From: Hylemonella gracilis
GTDB taxonomy: Bacteria > Pseudomonadota > Gammaproteobacteria > Burkholderiales > Burkholderiaceae_C
Length of the DNA: 64,000 nucleotides
Assembly (NCBI RefSeq): GCF_004328645.1
Contig: NZ_CP031395.1
Coordinates: forward strand, 1,575,501-1,639,500
Reading direction: 5' to 3'
Made by a program: the position numbers and the translations under genes. This document shows, one piece after another, positions 46,543 through 58,393 of the stretch; the stretch's first letter is position 1, and each line of letters opens with the position of its first letter. The notes beneath the pieces are model-generated. The model was given only the letters and a program-made list of their open reading frames with translations, was not told the origin of the DNA and made no database searches.

Positions 46543-48642
46543 TCAGGTGCCGCTGGTCGGGGACGCGCCCTCGGCCTCGGGAGCCTCGTTGACATCCACC
46601 GCGATGGCAATCGGGCCGGCGGCCAGGGAGTCATCGTCCTCGCCTTCAGCGGTTTCGGCGAGATCACCCTCGGTCCCGTTGGCGTTGGCGTCGGCGTCCA
46701 GGCGCGCGATCACCGTGCCGCTGACGTCCAGGGCCACTTCGTCGATGGTGCCAAGTTTCACCCGCACCCGCGCGCCGCGCGACAGGCCTTGCGTGCCCAG
46801 CACGGGCAGCACCAGGGGCAGGGTGTCGGCGCGGGCCAGGTTGTCCTTGAACACCGTGGCGTCCAGCTCAGTGATGCCTTGCTGCGCGAGGTACTTGAGC
46901 GTCCAGTAGCGTTCGATGGTGGCCTGGTAGCCGTTGTATGTCGTGTAGGCCGCGTCGAAGGCGCTGATGATGGCGAACAGTTCCGCATCCTTGGGCTTGA
47001 AGGGCGCGGCCAGCGCGGCCGTCCTGCCATGGCGCGCGCAGGCGATGATCTGCCACTGGTTCACCATGTCGGTGTAGCGGCGCAGCGGCGAAGTGCTCCA
47101 GGCGTAGCTGGGCACACCGATGCCCGCGTGCGGCAGGGCCTTGACGCCCATGCGCACCTTGACGCCGGGCGCCAGGCTGGCCTGGCTGCGGTAGATGGCG
47201 GGCACGCCCAGTTCGGCCATCCATTGACCCCAACTGCTGTTGGCCAGGATCATGGCCTCGGCCACGATCAAGTCCAGCGCCGCGCCACGTTGGCGCACAC
47301 CGATCTGCACCGACTCCTGGCCTTGCGGCTCACCCGCGCCGCCCAGCAGGCGGAAGTTGTAGTCGGGCCGGTTGAAGGTCTCGGGTTTGCCGCGCACGAT
47401 TTCGCGCCCCGCCTTCAGGTGGCGGGCCAGGCGATGCAGAAAACTCAGTTCTGCACGCAGCGCGGGGGTCAACAGGGCCGCATGCGACGTGGCTTCTGGG
47501 GGGAGGGCGGGGGTAAAACCGGGGTTGCTCAGCCATTCCTCCGTCACCACGCCGTCCAGTTGGTCGTGGCGCAGGTTGTGGGCGATGGGTACGCGCTCCA
47601 GTTTCGTTGCGCTGTCCACCAACTCCAACGTGTCCTCCTTGAAGCGCACGTAGAGCGACACGGCGGGGCAGGCCTGGCCTTCCTGCAGGGTGTAGCGCTG
47701 CACCACGTCGTCGGGCAGCATGGTGATCTTGTAGCCCGGCATGTAGACGGTGGACAAGCGGTCGCGGCCCAGCTTGTCGATGGCGTCGCCGCGCTGCACG
47801 GCCAGGCCGGGCGCGGCGATGTGCACGCCCACCGTCACCGTGCCCGAGCCCAGGCCCTGCACCGACAGCGCGTCGTCGATTTCCGTGGTCTGCGAGTCGT
47901 CGATGGAGTAAGCCTGCACGCTTGCCGTGGGCAGTTCATCCTTGATCTCGGGCGCCACGAGATTCGCGGGAAAGCCGTAGCCCTTGGGGAAGTTGTCGAA
48001 CAGGAAACGGCGCCAGTGGAATTGGTAGGGCGAATCGATGGCGCCTGCCGCCTGCAGCAGGTCCAGCGGCGCCTTCTGCGTGGCGCGCGCTGCTTCCACC
48101 ACGGCCTTGTACTCGGGCGCGTTTTTGTCCGGCTTGAAGAGGATCTTGTAGAGCTGCTCGCGGATGGGCGCGGGGCAGTTGCCTTGGGCGAGTTGCTGCG
48201 CCCATTCGCCGATCTGGATCTGCAGCAGGCGCTTCTTCTCGATGGCGGCCAGCGCTTGCTGGATGATCTCCGCCGGCGCCTTCTTGTAGCGTCCCTTGCC
48301 CGCGCGGCGGAAGTAATGCGGCGCTTCGTGCAGGCGCAGCAGGGCGGCGGCCTGCTGGGTCAATGTGGGTGGGTCCTGGAAGTACAGGGCCGCAAGCTCG
48401 GCGAAGCCGAAATCCTCCTCGGGGGCGAACTCCCAGGCCAGGTCCAGCTCGATGCCCTCGGCCAGGGGCTGGGCCTCGGCCAGCAGCGCGGCCGGCGCGG
48501 GTTTCTCGAATTTCAGCAGCACATTGGCCGCCTTGACCTTCACCCGCTTGCCGGTGTCCAGCTCCACCTGGAGCGAGGCGTCGGCCTCGGAAAGGATGCG
48601 GCCGGCGAGAAACTTCCCGGCTTCGTCGAACAATGCAAACAT
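46543..48642 (-). CDS. RNB-domain exoribonuclease (RNase II/R-like)
   Basis: The 699-residue enzyme has an N-terminal small domain, then the RNB catalytic core with DDSQTTEIDDALSV, which holds the catalytic Asp set, GVHIAAPGLAV, RYTDMVNQWQIIAC near the end of RNB and a C-terminal acidic tail. It degrades RNA 3' to 5'. It lacks a clear S1 tail, so it is an RNB-only member rather than full RNase R. Confidence 0.9.
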   Translation of the reverse strand: MFALFDEAGKFLAGRILSEADASLQVELDTGKRVKVKAANVLLKFEKPAPAALLAEAQPLAEGIELDLAWEFAPEEDFGFAELAALYFQDPPTLTQQAAALLRLHEAPHYFRRAGKGRYKKAPAEIIQQALAAIEKKRLLQIQIGEWAQQLAQGNCPAPIREQLYKILFKPDKNAPEYKAVVEAARATQKAPLDLLQAAGAIDSPYQFHWRRFLFDNFPKGYGFPANLVAPEIKDELPTASVQAYSIDDSQTTEIDDALSVQGLGSGTVTVGVHIAAPGLAVQRGDAIDKLGRDRLSTVYMPGYKITMLPDDVVQRYTLQEGQACPAVSLYVRFKEDTLELVDSATKLERVPIAHNLRHDQLDGVVTEEWLSNPGFTPALPPEATSHAALLTPALRAELSFLHRLARHLKAGREIVRGKPETFNRPDYNFRLLGGAGEPQGQESVQIGVRQRGAALDLIVAEAMILANSSWGQWMAELGVPAIYRSQASLAPGVKVRMGVKALPHAGIGVPSYAWSTSPLRRYTDMVNQWQIIACARHGRTAALAAPFKPKDAELFAIISAFDAAYTTYNGYQATIERYWTLKYLAQQGITELDATVFKDNLARADTLPLVLPVLGTQGLSRGARVRVKLGTIDEVALDVSGTVIARLDADANANGTEGDLAETAEGEDDDSLAAGPIAIAVDVNEAPEAEGASPTSGT

Positions 48643-48828
48643 AGGGGGATTGTCCCATGGGCAAGGTCTGCCCCGGGGTTGGGGTACATGGCGGTGCGCG
48701 GGGTGTGGGTACCAGTTTGTCCACCGCGCCCGAAGCTTCGGTAATCGCTAAGAAATCGGATATTTCCCGAGCCTCGGGGCTTGCACAGTCTATGCTGCTG
48801 CAAAAGAACGACAGGTGGAGACCATGCC

Positions 48829-49665
48829 ATGACCTTCCCGTTCAGAAACGCGGTGCTCACGGGCGCCTGTGGTGGCTTGGGCCAGGCGCTGGCGCGTGAA
48901 CTGATCGCCAGGGGTGCGGCCGTGGCCCTGGTGGGGCTGAACCGCCCGGTGCTCGATGAACTCGCTGCCTTGGCGTCTGAGCGCTGCACGGTCTACACGC
49001 CCGACGTGGCTGACGCCGCGGCCATGCAGGCCTGCGCGCGCGACTGGATGGTGCGCCATGGCGTGCCCGATCTGCTGATCGCCAACGCGGGCGTGGCCGG
49101 GGGCTTCGACACCGCGCAGGCCGACGATCTTGCCGTGATGCGCCGCATGCTGGAGATCAACCTGCTAGGCGTGGCCACCACCTTCCAGCCGCACCTGACC
49201 GCCATGCGTGCCCAAGGGCGTGGTGCCCTGGTGGCGGTGGCCAGCATCGCGGGCTGGCGGGGCATGCCGGGCAACGGGGCCTATTGCGCGAGCAAGGGCG
49301 GCCTGATCCGTTATTTGGAGAGCCTGCGTGCCGAACTGCGCGGCACAGGCCTGAGCGTGCACACGGTGAGCCCGGGGTATCTGCGCACCGCGCTGACGGC
49401 CGGCAATCATTTCGCCATGCCCGGTTTGATGGCGCCCGAGGACGCGGCACGCAGGCTGCTGGCCGGCGTGGCGCGTGGGCGTGAACACATCGTGCTGCCG
49501 CGACGCATCGGCTGGCTCTCGCGGGCTTTGTCTTTGTTGCCCGTGTCCTGGCATGACCACCTGCTGCTGAACCAGCCGCGCAAGCCGCGCATGGGCGAGG
49601 CCGGCGCCACTGCCATCCCCGGTCTGCGGGTCAGCGACCCGCCTTCTTCCCAACCCCGACGTTGA
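48829..49665 (+). CDS. SDR family oxidoreductase
   Basis: From ATG 48829 (GGTGGAG upstream) the protein has 278 residues. The cofactor loop is TGACGGLGQ, NAG appears in IANAGVAGG, and the catalytic site is AYCASKGG with an upstream Ser (ASIAGWRGMPG). It resembles broad-range SDRs acting on lipids or hydroxyacyl substrates. It starts the 48829-52961 operon. Confidence 0.9.
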   Translation: MTFPFRNAVLTGACGGLGQALARELIARGAAVALVGLNRPVLDELAALASERCTVYTPDVADAAAMQACARDWMVRHGVPDLLIANAGVAGGFDTAQADDLAVMRRMLEINLLGVATTFQPHLTAMRAQGRGALVAVASIAGWRGMPGNGAYCASKGGLIRYLESLRAELRGTGLSVHTVSPGYLRTALTAGNHFAMPGLMAPEDAARRLLAGVARGREHIVLPRRIGWLSRALSLLPVSWHDHLLLNQPRKPRMGEAGATAIPGLRVSDPPSSQPRR

Positions 49666-49674
49666 GCCTGTTGC

Positions 49675-51012
49675 ATGACGACCCTTGACACCCGCACCGA
49701 CACGCGCACCCAGATCGCCCTTATCGGCGCTGGCCCCAGTGGCCTGGCCGCCGCGCGCAATCTGCAGAAACTCGGTATTCCCTTCCAGGGTTTCGAGGCC
49801 TACACCGACGTGGGTGGTCTGTGGAACATCCACAACCCGCGCAGCACGGTCTATGAGTCGGCTCACCTGATTTCGAGCAAGACCACCACCGAATTCAGCG
49901 AGTTTCCGATGAAACCCGAAGTGGCTGATTACCCCAGCCACCGCGAGATGCGACGGTACTTCATCGACTTCGCCCAACATTTTGATCTGAAGCGGCACTA
50001 CTGCTTCGGTGCGCAGGTGCAAAGCGTCGTGCCGGTGGGCGAGGGTGACGGCGAGGACAAGGCGCCGCTGTGGCGCGTCACCTGGCGCGACGCGCAGGGC
50101 GAGCACGGCGCCGAGTTCAAGGGCCTGGTCATCGCCAATGGCACCTTGGCCGAACCGAATCTGCCGAAGTTCGAGGGGCGCTTCAGCGGCGAGCTCATCC
50201 ACACAGCCGCCTACAAGAGCGCCGAGCAGTTCCGCGGCAAGCGGGTGCTGGTGGTGGGTGCGGGCAACTCGGGCTGCGATATCGCGGTGGACGCCGTGCA
50301 CGCAGCCGACAGCGTGGACATCTCGGTGCGTCGCGGTTATTACTTCGTGCCCAAGTACGTGTTCGGCAAACCGGCCGACACCCTGGGCGGCAAGCTGCGC
50401 TTGCCCGTCTGGCTCAAGCAGAAGATGGATGCCCTGGTCCTGGGCTGGTTCACGGGCGATCCCGCGCGTTTCGGCCTGCCCAAGCCCGACTACAAGATGT
50501 ACGAGTCGCACCCCGTGGTGAACTCACTCATCCTGCACCACCTGGGCCACGGCGACATCCACGTCAAGCCCGACATCGCACGCCTGGATGGCCGCACTGT
50601 GTTTTTCAGGGACGGCAGTGCGCAGGACTACGACCTCATCCTCTGCGCCACGGGTTATCGCCTGCACTACCCCTTCATCAAGCCCGAGCTGCTCAACTGG
50701 CAGGGCATGGCGCCACAGCTTTACCTCAACATCTTCACGCCACGCTTCGACAACTTGGCCGTGATGGGCATGATCGAGGCCAGCGGCATTGGCTGGCAGG
50801 GCCGCTATGAGCAGGCCGAACTGGTCGCGCGTTATTTCAAGGCGCAGGCGACCGGTAATCCGGCGGCAGTTGCGCTGAACGCGGCCAAGCGCGGGCCTGC
50901 GCCCGATCTCAGCGGTGGCTTCAAGTACCTCAAGCTCGAGCGCATGGCCTATTACGTCCATAAGGACACCTACCGCGCCGCCGTGCGCGCGGCCAGCGCG
51001 GCGCTGGCCTGA
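49675..51012 (+). CDS. Flavin-containing monooxygenase
   Basis: The 445-residue enzyme has the FAD site GAGPSGLAAARNL, the FMO fingerprint FSGELIHTAAY (FxGxxxHxxxY), and the NADP site GAGNSGCDIAVD. It oxygenates nucleophilic N or S atoms, or ketones if it acts as a Baeyer-Villiger enzyme; the fingerprint fits FMO more. It lies 9 bp after the SDR gene. Confidence 0.93.
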   Translation: MTTLDTRTDTRTQIALIGAGPSGLAAARNLQKLGIPFQGFEAYTDVGGLWNIHNPRSTVYESAHLISSKTTTEFSEFPMKPEVADYPSHREMRRYFIDFAQHFDLKRHYCFGAQVQSVVPVGEGDGEDKAPLWRVTWRDAQGEHGAEFKGLVIANGTLAEPNLPKFEGRFSGELIHTAAYKSAEQFRGKRVLVVGAGNSGCDIAVDAVHAADSVDISVRRGYYFVPKYVFGKPADTLGGKLRLPVWLKQKMDALVLGWFTGDPARFGLPKPDYKMYESHPVVNSLILHHLGHGDIHVKPDIARLDGRTVFFRDGSAQDYDLILCATGYRLHYPFIKPELLNWQGMAPQLYLNIFTPRFDNLAVMGMIEASGIGWQGRYEQAELVARYFKAQATGNPAAVALNAAKRGPAPDLSGGFKYLKLERMAYYVHKDTYRAAVRAASAALA

Positions 51013-51039
51013 TTCATCGCTGACCTCAAGGGAGAACGC

Positions 51040-51969
51040 ATGCTGCCTGTCGACGAGATCCGCCTCAACTTCAACCCCGCCTCGCTGGTCATCCTCAACG
51101 TGGTGCTGGGCTTCCTGATGTTCGGCATTGCGCTGGACACGCGCGCGGCCGACTTCCGGCGCGTGCTGCGCATGCCCTGGGCCATGGGCGTGGGCATCGC
51201 CGCGCAGTTCCTCGTGCTGCCGGCCGTGACCTTCGGGCTCACGCTGCTGCTGCACGTCGCGCCGAGCATCGCGCTGGGCATGATCCTCGTGGCCTGCTGC
51301 CCGCCAGGCAACGTGAGCAACATCGTCACGCACCGTGCGGGTGGCAATGTGGCGTTGTCGGTTTCCATGACGGCCATTTCCAACGCCCTGTCCATCGTGC
51401 TCATGCCGCTGAACTTTGCCTTCTGGGCCGGTCTGCACCCCACGGCCGCGCCGCTGTTTCGCAGCATCGCGCTGGACCCGGCGGAGATGGCGGGTCACAT
51501 CGTGGCCATCATTGGCATCCCCTTCGTGCTGGGCATCGTCTGCGCCGAGAAGCTGCCGCGCTTGACCGCGCGCATCCGCAAGCCCGCGCGTTTTCTGAGC
51601 TTCTTCTGTCTGATCGCCTTCATCCTGGGCGCCGTCGCCGGCAACTGGCGGTATTTCCTCGACTATGTGGGGCTGGTGCTGCTGGCGGTGGTGCTGCACG
51701 ATGCGCTGGCCTTCCTCACGGGCTACCTCTGCGCGCGCGCCAGCGGCCTGCAGGACTATGACCGCCGGGCCGTGTCCATCGAGGTCGGCATCCGCAACGC
51801 GGGCCTGGGCCTGGTGCTGATCTTCAGCTTCTTCGGCGGCTTGGGCGGCATGGCCGTGGTGGCCGGGGTCTGGGGTTTCTGGGACATCATTGCGGGCCTG
51901 GTTCTGGCCAGTTGGTGGGGCCGCAGACCTGCTGCGGGAACACCCGCGCAGGTGGAGTCTCAGTCATGA
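51040..51969 (+). CDS. Bile acid:sodium symporter family transporter
   Basis: The 309-residue protein has about ten membrane helices and the BASS-family crossover motif CCPPGNVSNIVTHRAGGNVA. Members import bile acids, steroids or organic anions with sodium. Its stop overlaps the next start (ATGA at 51966-51969). In this operon it may bring in the substrate of the oxygenase. Confidence 0.92.
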   Translation: MLPVDEIRLNFNPASLVILNVVLGFLMFGIALDTRAADFRRVLRMPWAMGVGIAAQFLVLPAVTFGLTLLLHVAPSIALGMILVACCPPGNVSNIVTHRAGGNVALSVSMTAISNALSIVLMPLNFAFWAGLHPTAAPLFRSIALDPAEMAGHIVAIIGIPFVLGIVCAEKLPRLTARIRKPARFLSFFCLIAFILGAVAGNWRYFLDYVGLVLLAVVLHDALAFLTGYLCARASGLQDYDRRAVSIEVGIRNAGLGLVLIFSFFGGLGGMAVVAGVWGFWDIIAGLVLASWWGRRPAAGTPAQVESQS

Positions 51970-52961
51970 GCGAGGCAGCGGCCGGTGCACGCCGCGTTTT
52001 CATCACCGGCGCCGACGGCTTCCTGGGCCGCAGCCTGTTGGCCGAGCTGGTGCGCGAGGTCCGCTTGGCGTGCATCGTGGCGGCCGACGTGCGGCCGGTG
52101 CCCGAGTCACGACGCCATCCCGGCGTGATCTATCTGACACTGGATGTGCGTGACCCGGCCCTGGGCCAGCAGATGGCCGCCTACCGGATCGACACCGTGG
52201 TGCACCTGGCGTCCATCGTCACGCCGGGCCGCGGCTCCAGCCGTGAACTCGAATACTCGGTCGACGTGCTGGGCAGCCGCAATGTGCTGCAGGCTTGCGT
52301 GGCCCAGGGCGTGCAGCACATCGTGGTGAGTTCCAGCGGCGCGGCCTATGGCTACCACCGCGACAACCCGGCCTGGCTGCGCGAGAGCGACCCGCTGCGC
52401 GGTCACCCGGCCTTCGCCTATGCCGACCACAAGCGCCAGGTCGAGGAGATGTTGGCCGACTACCGCGTCAGCACACCGGCCCTGCGCCAGACCGTGCTGC
52501 GCATCGGCACCATCCTGGGCGAGACCGTGGACAACCAGATCACCGCGTTGTTCGAGAAGCCGCGCCTGCTGGCCATCCGTGGCAGCGAGAGCCCCTTCGT
52601 CTTCATCTGGGACCGCGACGTGACGGGCGCCATCCTGCATGCGCTGCGCACGCGCCAGGCCGGCTGCTACAACCTGGCCGGAGACGGCGCGCTCCCCTTG
52701 CGCGAAATCGCCCGGCGCCTGGGCAAGCCGCTACGGGTGCTGCCGGCAGCCTTGCTCCAGGCCGCGCTGGCCGTGGGGCATGCGCTGCGCGTCAGTCGCT
52801 ACGGCCCCGAGCAACTGGACTTCCTGCGCTACCGCCCCGTACTGCTCAACACGGCGCTCAAGACCGAGTTCGGTTATGTGCCAGCCAAGACGAGCAGCGA
52901 GGCCTTTGACGCTTTTGTGGCCGCTCGTGCGGCACAGGGACGACCGTTGACGAGGTGGTGA
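51966..52961 (+). CDS. NAD-dependent epimerase/dehydratase family protein
   Basis: From ATG 51966 the protein has 331 residues. The NAD loop is TGADGFLGRS, and the YxxxK motif is YADHK with an upstream Ser (VSSSGAAYGYHR). It belongs to the extended SDR group (sugar epimerases or sterol dehydrogenase-like). The overlap with the symporter gene shows they are co-transcribed. The substrate is not clear. Confidence 0.9.
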   Translation: MSEAAAGARRVFITGADGFLGRSLLAELVREVRLACIVAADVRPVPESRRHPGVIYLTLDVRDPALGQQMAAYRIDTVVHLASIVTPGRGSSRELEYSVDVLGSRNVLQACVAQGVQHIVVSSSGAAYGYHRDNPAWLRESDPLRGHPAFAYADHKRQVEEMLADYRVSTPALRQTVLRIGTILGETVDNQITALFEKPRLLAIRGSESPFVFIWDRDVTGAILHALRTRQAGCYNLAGDGALPLREIARRLGKPLRVLPAALLQAALAVGHALRVSRYGPEQLDFLRYRPVLLNTALKTEFGYVPAKTSSEAFDAFVAARAAQGRPLTRW

Positions 52962-52983
52962 AGAACGGAGAGTGCGCCTGTGC

Positions 52984-53664
52984 TCAGCCACCAGGCTGAA
53001 GCAGCACCACCAACGCCCCCGCGCCGCCTTCGGCCGGTCGCGCCTGCACGAAGGCCAGCACGTCCTTCTTCTGCGCCAGCCAGCCCTGCACACGACCCTT
53101 GAGCACGGGCGTCTTGCCCGGTGAACCCAGGCCCTTGCCATGGACCACGCGCACGCAGCGCAGTCCTTGCTTGCGGGTTTCTCGGATGAAGGCGCCGAGC
53201 TGTTCGCGGGCTTCCTCGGTGCGCAGGCCGTGCAGATCGAGCTGGGCCTGGATGGCCCAGTCGCCCTTGCGCAACCGGCGCGTCACGTCCGGGCCGATGC
53301 CCGCGGCGCGGTAGCTCAGGTGTTCGTCGGTGTCGAGCAGGGTGGACACATCAAACTCATCGCTGATGGCTTCGCCCAACACGGCGGCCTCGTCGCGCTG
53401 GCGTTGCAGCGGGATGGGCGCGGGCTTGTCGGATTGCAGCGCCGCGCGTCGGGTGCTGCCATGCTTGGCGGCGAGCTTGGGCGGCAGTGCCTGCACGGCG
53501 CCGGCGGCGCGGCGAAACAGATCGCCATCGCTCTGGCTCTGCCGGGCGCGCTTTTTTTCCTCGGCCAACCGCTCGACCTCCAGCTTTGCCTGGGTTTCCA
53601 AGGTTTTCTTGACCTGTTTGAGGTCGGCCAAGGTGTCGAGCCTGGTGTTGAACTTCGCCTTCAT
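52984..53664 (-). CDS. Smr/MutS2-type domain protein
   Basis: The start ATG 53664 gives 226 residues. The longer open frame to 54525 is an extension through the radC region and is rejected. The N-terminal part is helical and charged. The C-terminal Smr domain has LDLHGLRTEEAREQLGAFI and RVVHGKGLGSPGKTPVLKGR, the HGKG motif of Smr nucleases. It probably binds or nicks DNA in recombination or quality control. Confidence 0.9.
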   Translation of the reverse strand: MKAKFNTRLDTLADLKQVKKTLETQAKLEVERLAEEKKRARQSQSDGDLFRRAAGAVQALPPKLAAKHGSTRRAALQSDKPAPIPLQRQRDEAAVLGEAISDEFDVSTLLDTDEHLSYRAAGIGPDVTRRLRKGDWAIQAQLDLHGLRTEEAREQLGAFIRETRKQGLRCVRVVHGKGLGSPGKTPVLKGRVQGWLAQKKDVLAFVQARPAEGGAGALVVLLQPGG

Positions 53665-53708
53665 GCTTGGGGTTGTACACCAGCCCGATGGGGCCTGTCC
53701 TGCCGCGC

Positions 53709-54380
53709 TCAGATCAGACCGTGCTCCGCCATGGACAGGGCCTGGCCGGGCGCGACGATGACATGGTCCAGCACGCGCACGTCGACCAAGGCGAGGGCAC
53801 TTTGCAGGCTGCGCGTCAGCAGTTCGTCGGCGCGCGAGGGCGACACGCTGCCGCTGGGGTGGTTGTGAGCCAGTACCACGGCCGCGGCGTGGTGGTGCAG
53901 GGCGCGCAACACCACCTCGCGTGGATAGACGCTGGTCTGCGCCAGCGTGCCACGAAACAGTTCCTCCAGCGCGAGCAGGCGGTGCTGGCTGTCCAGGAAG
54001 AGCACCGCGAAGCATTCGTGCAGCTTGGCGGCGAGATGCATTTGCAGGTAGTGCTTGACGGTCTCGGGCGTATCGAGCGTCGAGCGCGCGCGCAGTTGTT
54101 GTGCCAGCGCGCGGCGCGCGAGTTCCATCACCGCCCGCAGCTCGGCACGCTTGGCTGGGCCCAGTCCCTTGACGCGGTTCAGGTCGTTTCCACCGGCTTG
54201 CAGCAGGCCGGCGATGCCATCGAAACCGTCCAGCAAGTCCTGCGCGAGCTGCAGCACGCCCTTGCCGGCGACGCCGGTGCGCAGCAGCAGGGCCAGCAGT
54301 TCGGTGTCGGAGAGCGCGCCCGGGCCGCGGGCCAGGAGTTTTTCGCGCGGGCGCGATTCCGTCGGCAAGTCTTTGACCAT
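53709..54380 (-). CDS. radC: RadC family protein (JAB domain)
   Basis: The 223-residue protein has the N-terminal helix-hairpin-helix region and the C-terminal JAB-like domain with [18 protein letters not shown], the metal-binding HxHPSGxxxPS motif. RadC-type proteins are linked to DNA uptake and repair but their reaction is not settled. Its start (54380) is close to the fkpB promoter on the other strand. Confidence 0.94.
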   Translation of the reverse strand: MVKDLPTESRPREKLLARGPGALSDTELLALLLRTGVAGKGVLQLAQDLLDGFDGIAGLLQAGGNDLNRVKGLGPAKRAELRAVMELARRALAQQLRARSTLDTPETVKHYLQMHLAAKLHECFAVLFLDSQHRLLALEELFRGTLAQTSVYPREVVLRALHHHAAAVVLAHNHPSGSVSPSRADELLTRSLQSALALVDVRVLDHVIVAPGQALSMAEHGLI

Positions 54381-54514
54381 GGGGTGGGTATTCGGGGGTG
54401 GATGGCTGGGGCGGCGCCTGCTTTCTACAATGGCGGGCTGGGCGCGGCCAGGGTCTTGGCTTTTTGCGCCTGCGCCTTTTCAGTCTTCCACTTTTCAACC
54501 GGCAGGTTTTTCTC

Positions 54515-54964
54515 ATGAGCGCCACGCCCGCGCGGGTCGTCCCCGGCTCCTTTCTGACGCTGCATTACCGCTTGGCTGGCCCGGCCGGTGATGTGGTCAA
54601 CACCTTCGGCGGCAAGCCCGCGACGCTGACCATGGGCTCGGGCGAGTTGGCGCCCGGCATCGAGGCCGCGCTGATCGGGCTGGAGGAGGGTGTGCACACG
54701 AAGCTGGACCTGCCGGCGGGTGTGTACGGCGAGAAGAACCCGGACATGCAGCAGTGGCTGTCGCGCAAGGAATTGCGCGAGCTGGGCGACCCGAATGAGG
54801 AGTACCGCGTCGGTGATGTGGTGCAGTTCCCCACGCCGGACCGGCAGGGGCAGTTCGGTGGCGTGGTGGTGCAAACGGGTGAACAGTCCGTGCTGTTCGA
54901 CTTCAACCACCCGCTGGCGGGCCAGCCAGTGACGTTCGAAGTGCAACTGATTGGTGTGTTGTGA
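54515..54964 (+). CDS. fkpB: FKBP-type peptidyl-prolyl isomerase, SlpA/FkpB type
   Basis: From ATG 54515 the protein has 149 residues. FKBP-type motifs are [40 protein letters not shown] and an inserted flap domain, as in SlpA. It is directly before ispH with overlapping or closely spaced starts, the standard arrangement in proteobacteria. It assists folding of proline-containing substrates in the cytoplasm. Confidence 0.95.
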   Translation: MSATPARVVPGSFLTLHYRLAGPAGDVVNTFGGKPATLTMGSGELAPGIEAALIGLEEGVHTKLDLPAGVYGEKNPDMQQWLSRKELRELGDPNEEYRVGDVVQFPTPDRQGQFGGVVVQTGEQSVLFDFNHPLAGQPVTFEVQLIGVL

Positions 54965-54990
54965 TGGGGGCGGGGAGCGTGGGAGGCATC

Positions 54991-55926
54991 ATGGACGCGA
55001 GCGCAGAAATTCTTTTGGCCGAACCCCGTGGGTTCTGCGCGGGCGTGGACCGGGCCATCGAAATCGTCGAACGGGCCCTGGCCAAGTTCGGCAGGCCCAT
55101 CTACGTGCGGCACGAGATCGTGCACAACACCTATGTGGTGAACGACCTCAAGGCCAAGGGTGCCATCTTCATCGAAGAACTGGACGATGTGCCGCCGGGC
55201 GCGACGCTGGTGTTCTCCGCCCACGGCGTGAGCCGCGCCGTGCAGCGCGAGGCTCAGCGGCGGGGTTTCCAGATCTTCGATGCGACCTGTCCGCTGGTGA
55301 CCAAGGTGCATGTGGAAGTGGCCAAGCTGCACAAGGAAGGCTACGAGTTCATCATGATCGGCCACAAGGGTCACCCGGAGGTCGAAGGCACGATGGGCCA
55401 GCTCGACAGCGGCATCCATCTGGTGGAAGACGAGGCGGACGTGGCGCGGGTGCTGCCGGCGCAGAGCGAGAAGCTCGCGGTGGTGACGCAAACCACCTTG
55501 TCGGTGGACGACGCGGCGGGCATCCTGGCGGCGGTGAAGGCGCGGTTTCCGCAGGTGCGCGAGCCCAAGCAGCAGGACATTTGCTACGCCACGCAGAACC
55601 GGCAGGACGCGGTGAAGGTGCTGAGCGGCCAGGTTGACGTGCTGGTGGTGGTGGGCAGCCCAACCAGTTCCAACAGCAACCGCTTGCGCGAGGTGGCGCA
55701 CAAGCGCGGCGTGTCGGCCTACATGGTGGACAACGCGGACGAGCTGCAGGCGGACTGGTTCGAGGGCAAGGCGCGGGTGGGCCTGACGGCGGGTGCTTCG
55801 GCGCCGGAAATCCTGGTGCAGCAGGTGATCGAGCGCATCAAGGCGCTGGGCGCGGTGGCGGTGCGCAAGATGGATGGGGTGGAGGAGACGGTGAAGTTTC
55901 CTTTGCCCAAAGGTCTGAAGGTCTGA
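54991..55926 (+). CDS. ispH: 4-hydroxy-3-methylbut-2-enyl diphosphate reductase
   Basis: From ATG 54991 (good GGGAGG site; GTG 54961 also in frame) the protein has 311 residues. The three iron-sulfur cysteines are in [23 protein letters not shown] and [11 protein letters not shown]. The substrate-contact motifs [14 protein letters not shown] and [14 protein letters not shown] are intact. It makes IPP and DMAPP in the last step of the MEP pathway. Confidence 0.97.
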   Translation: MDASAEILLAEPRGFCAGVDRAIEIVERALAKFGRPIYVRHEIVHNTYVVNDLKAKGAIFIEELDDVPPGATLVFSAHGVSRAVQREAQRRGFQIFDATCPLVTKVHVEVAKLHKEGYEFIMIGHKGHPEVEGTMGQLDSGIHLVEDEADVARVLPAQSEKLAVVTQTTLSVDDAAGILAAVKARFPQVREPKQQDICYATQNRQDAVKVLSGQVDVLVVVGSPTSSNSNRLREVAHKRGVSAYMVDNADELQADWFEGKARVGLTAGASAPEILVQQVIERIKALGAVAVRKMDGVEETVKFPLPKGLKV

Positions 55927-57718
<1,792 letters not shown>

Positions 57719-57813
57719 GCTGATCGTTTCATTACAGGCTCGCCTGGCGGGTCCGAGGTTGCGCGCTCCGGTATAAAGCGGATCATCCTGTTCCTGACCG
57801 AAGGAGTGCCACC

Positions 57814-58374
57814 ATGACCTCACGACTGCGCCGTGTACTCTGTGTCGCCGGGCCGGCGCTGCTGCTGGGGGGCACCGCCACGGCGGCCGATGCCTTGGCC
57901 GTCGGCCAACCCGCGCCGGACTTTTCCTTGCCGGATCAGCAAGGCCAGAAGCGCGGGCTGAGCGAGTGGCGCGGCAAATGGCTGGTGCTGTACTTCTATC
58001 CCAAGAACGACACCCCCGGTTGCACCACAGAAGCTTGCAACTTCCGTGACGACTGGCTTCAATTGCAGGAGCTGGGTGCAGAGGTGGTGGGCGTGAGCGT
58101 GGACACCAGCGCCTCGCACGCGGCCTTTGCGCAGAAGCACAAGCTGCCCTTCCCCCTCTTGGCAGATGCCCACGGTGAGGTGGCGGCACGCTACGGCGCC
58201 CTGTCCGACTGGGTGGTCGTCAAGCTGGCCAAGCGCCAGACCTTCATCATCGATCCGCAGGGGCGCATCGCCCGGGTGTACCGCGCGGTGGATGCAGACC
58301 GGCATTCAGTCGAGGTGGTGGCGGATCTGCGGCATCTGCAGTCCCTGCCGCGCTCCGTCGCCACGCCGGCCTGA
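57814..58374 (+). CDS. Exported BCP-type peroxiredoxin
   Basis: The 186-residue protein has a Sec signal (MTSRLRRVLCVAGPALLLGG, then AAD). The peroxiredoxin domain has PKNDTPGCTTEACNFRDD, with peroxidatic Cys and a resolving Cys five residues later, as in BCP. It reduces peroxides in the periplasm. It is 19 bp before the response regulator gene and may be transcribed with it. Confidence 0.92.
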   Translation: MTSRLRRVLCVAGPALLLGGTATAADALAVGQPAPDFSLPDQQGQKRGLSEWRGKWLVLYFYPKNDTPGCTTEACNFRDDWLQLQELGAEVVGVSVDTSASHAAFAQKHKLPFPLLADAHGEVAARYGALSDWVVVKLAKRQTFIIDPQGRIARVYRAVDADRHSVEVVADLRHLQSLPRSVATPA

Positions 58375-58393
58375 AGCCGCGGGACGTCGGCTC

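Noticed and set aside
46789..48744. Plus-strand open frame (651 residues) opposite the RNB ribonuclease
   Set aside because: Antisense to a conserved enzyme; low-complexity translation and no motif.
49165..50511. Minus-strand open frame (448 residues) opposite the SDR/FMO genes
   Set aside because: Shadow of conserved genes, with no recognisable domain.
52984..54525. 513-residue extended frame for the Smr gene
   Set aside because: The extension runs antisense or through the radC region, and the conserved protein starts at ATG 53664.
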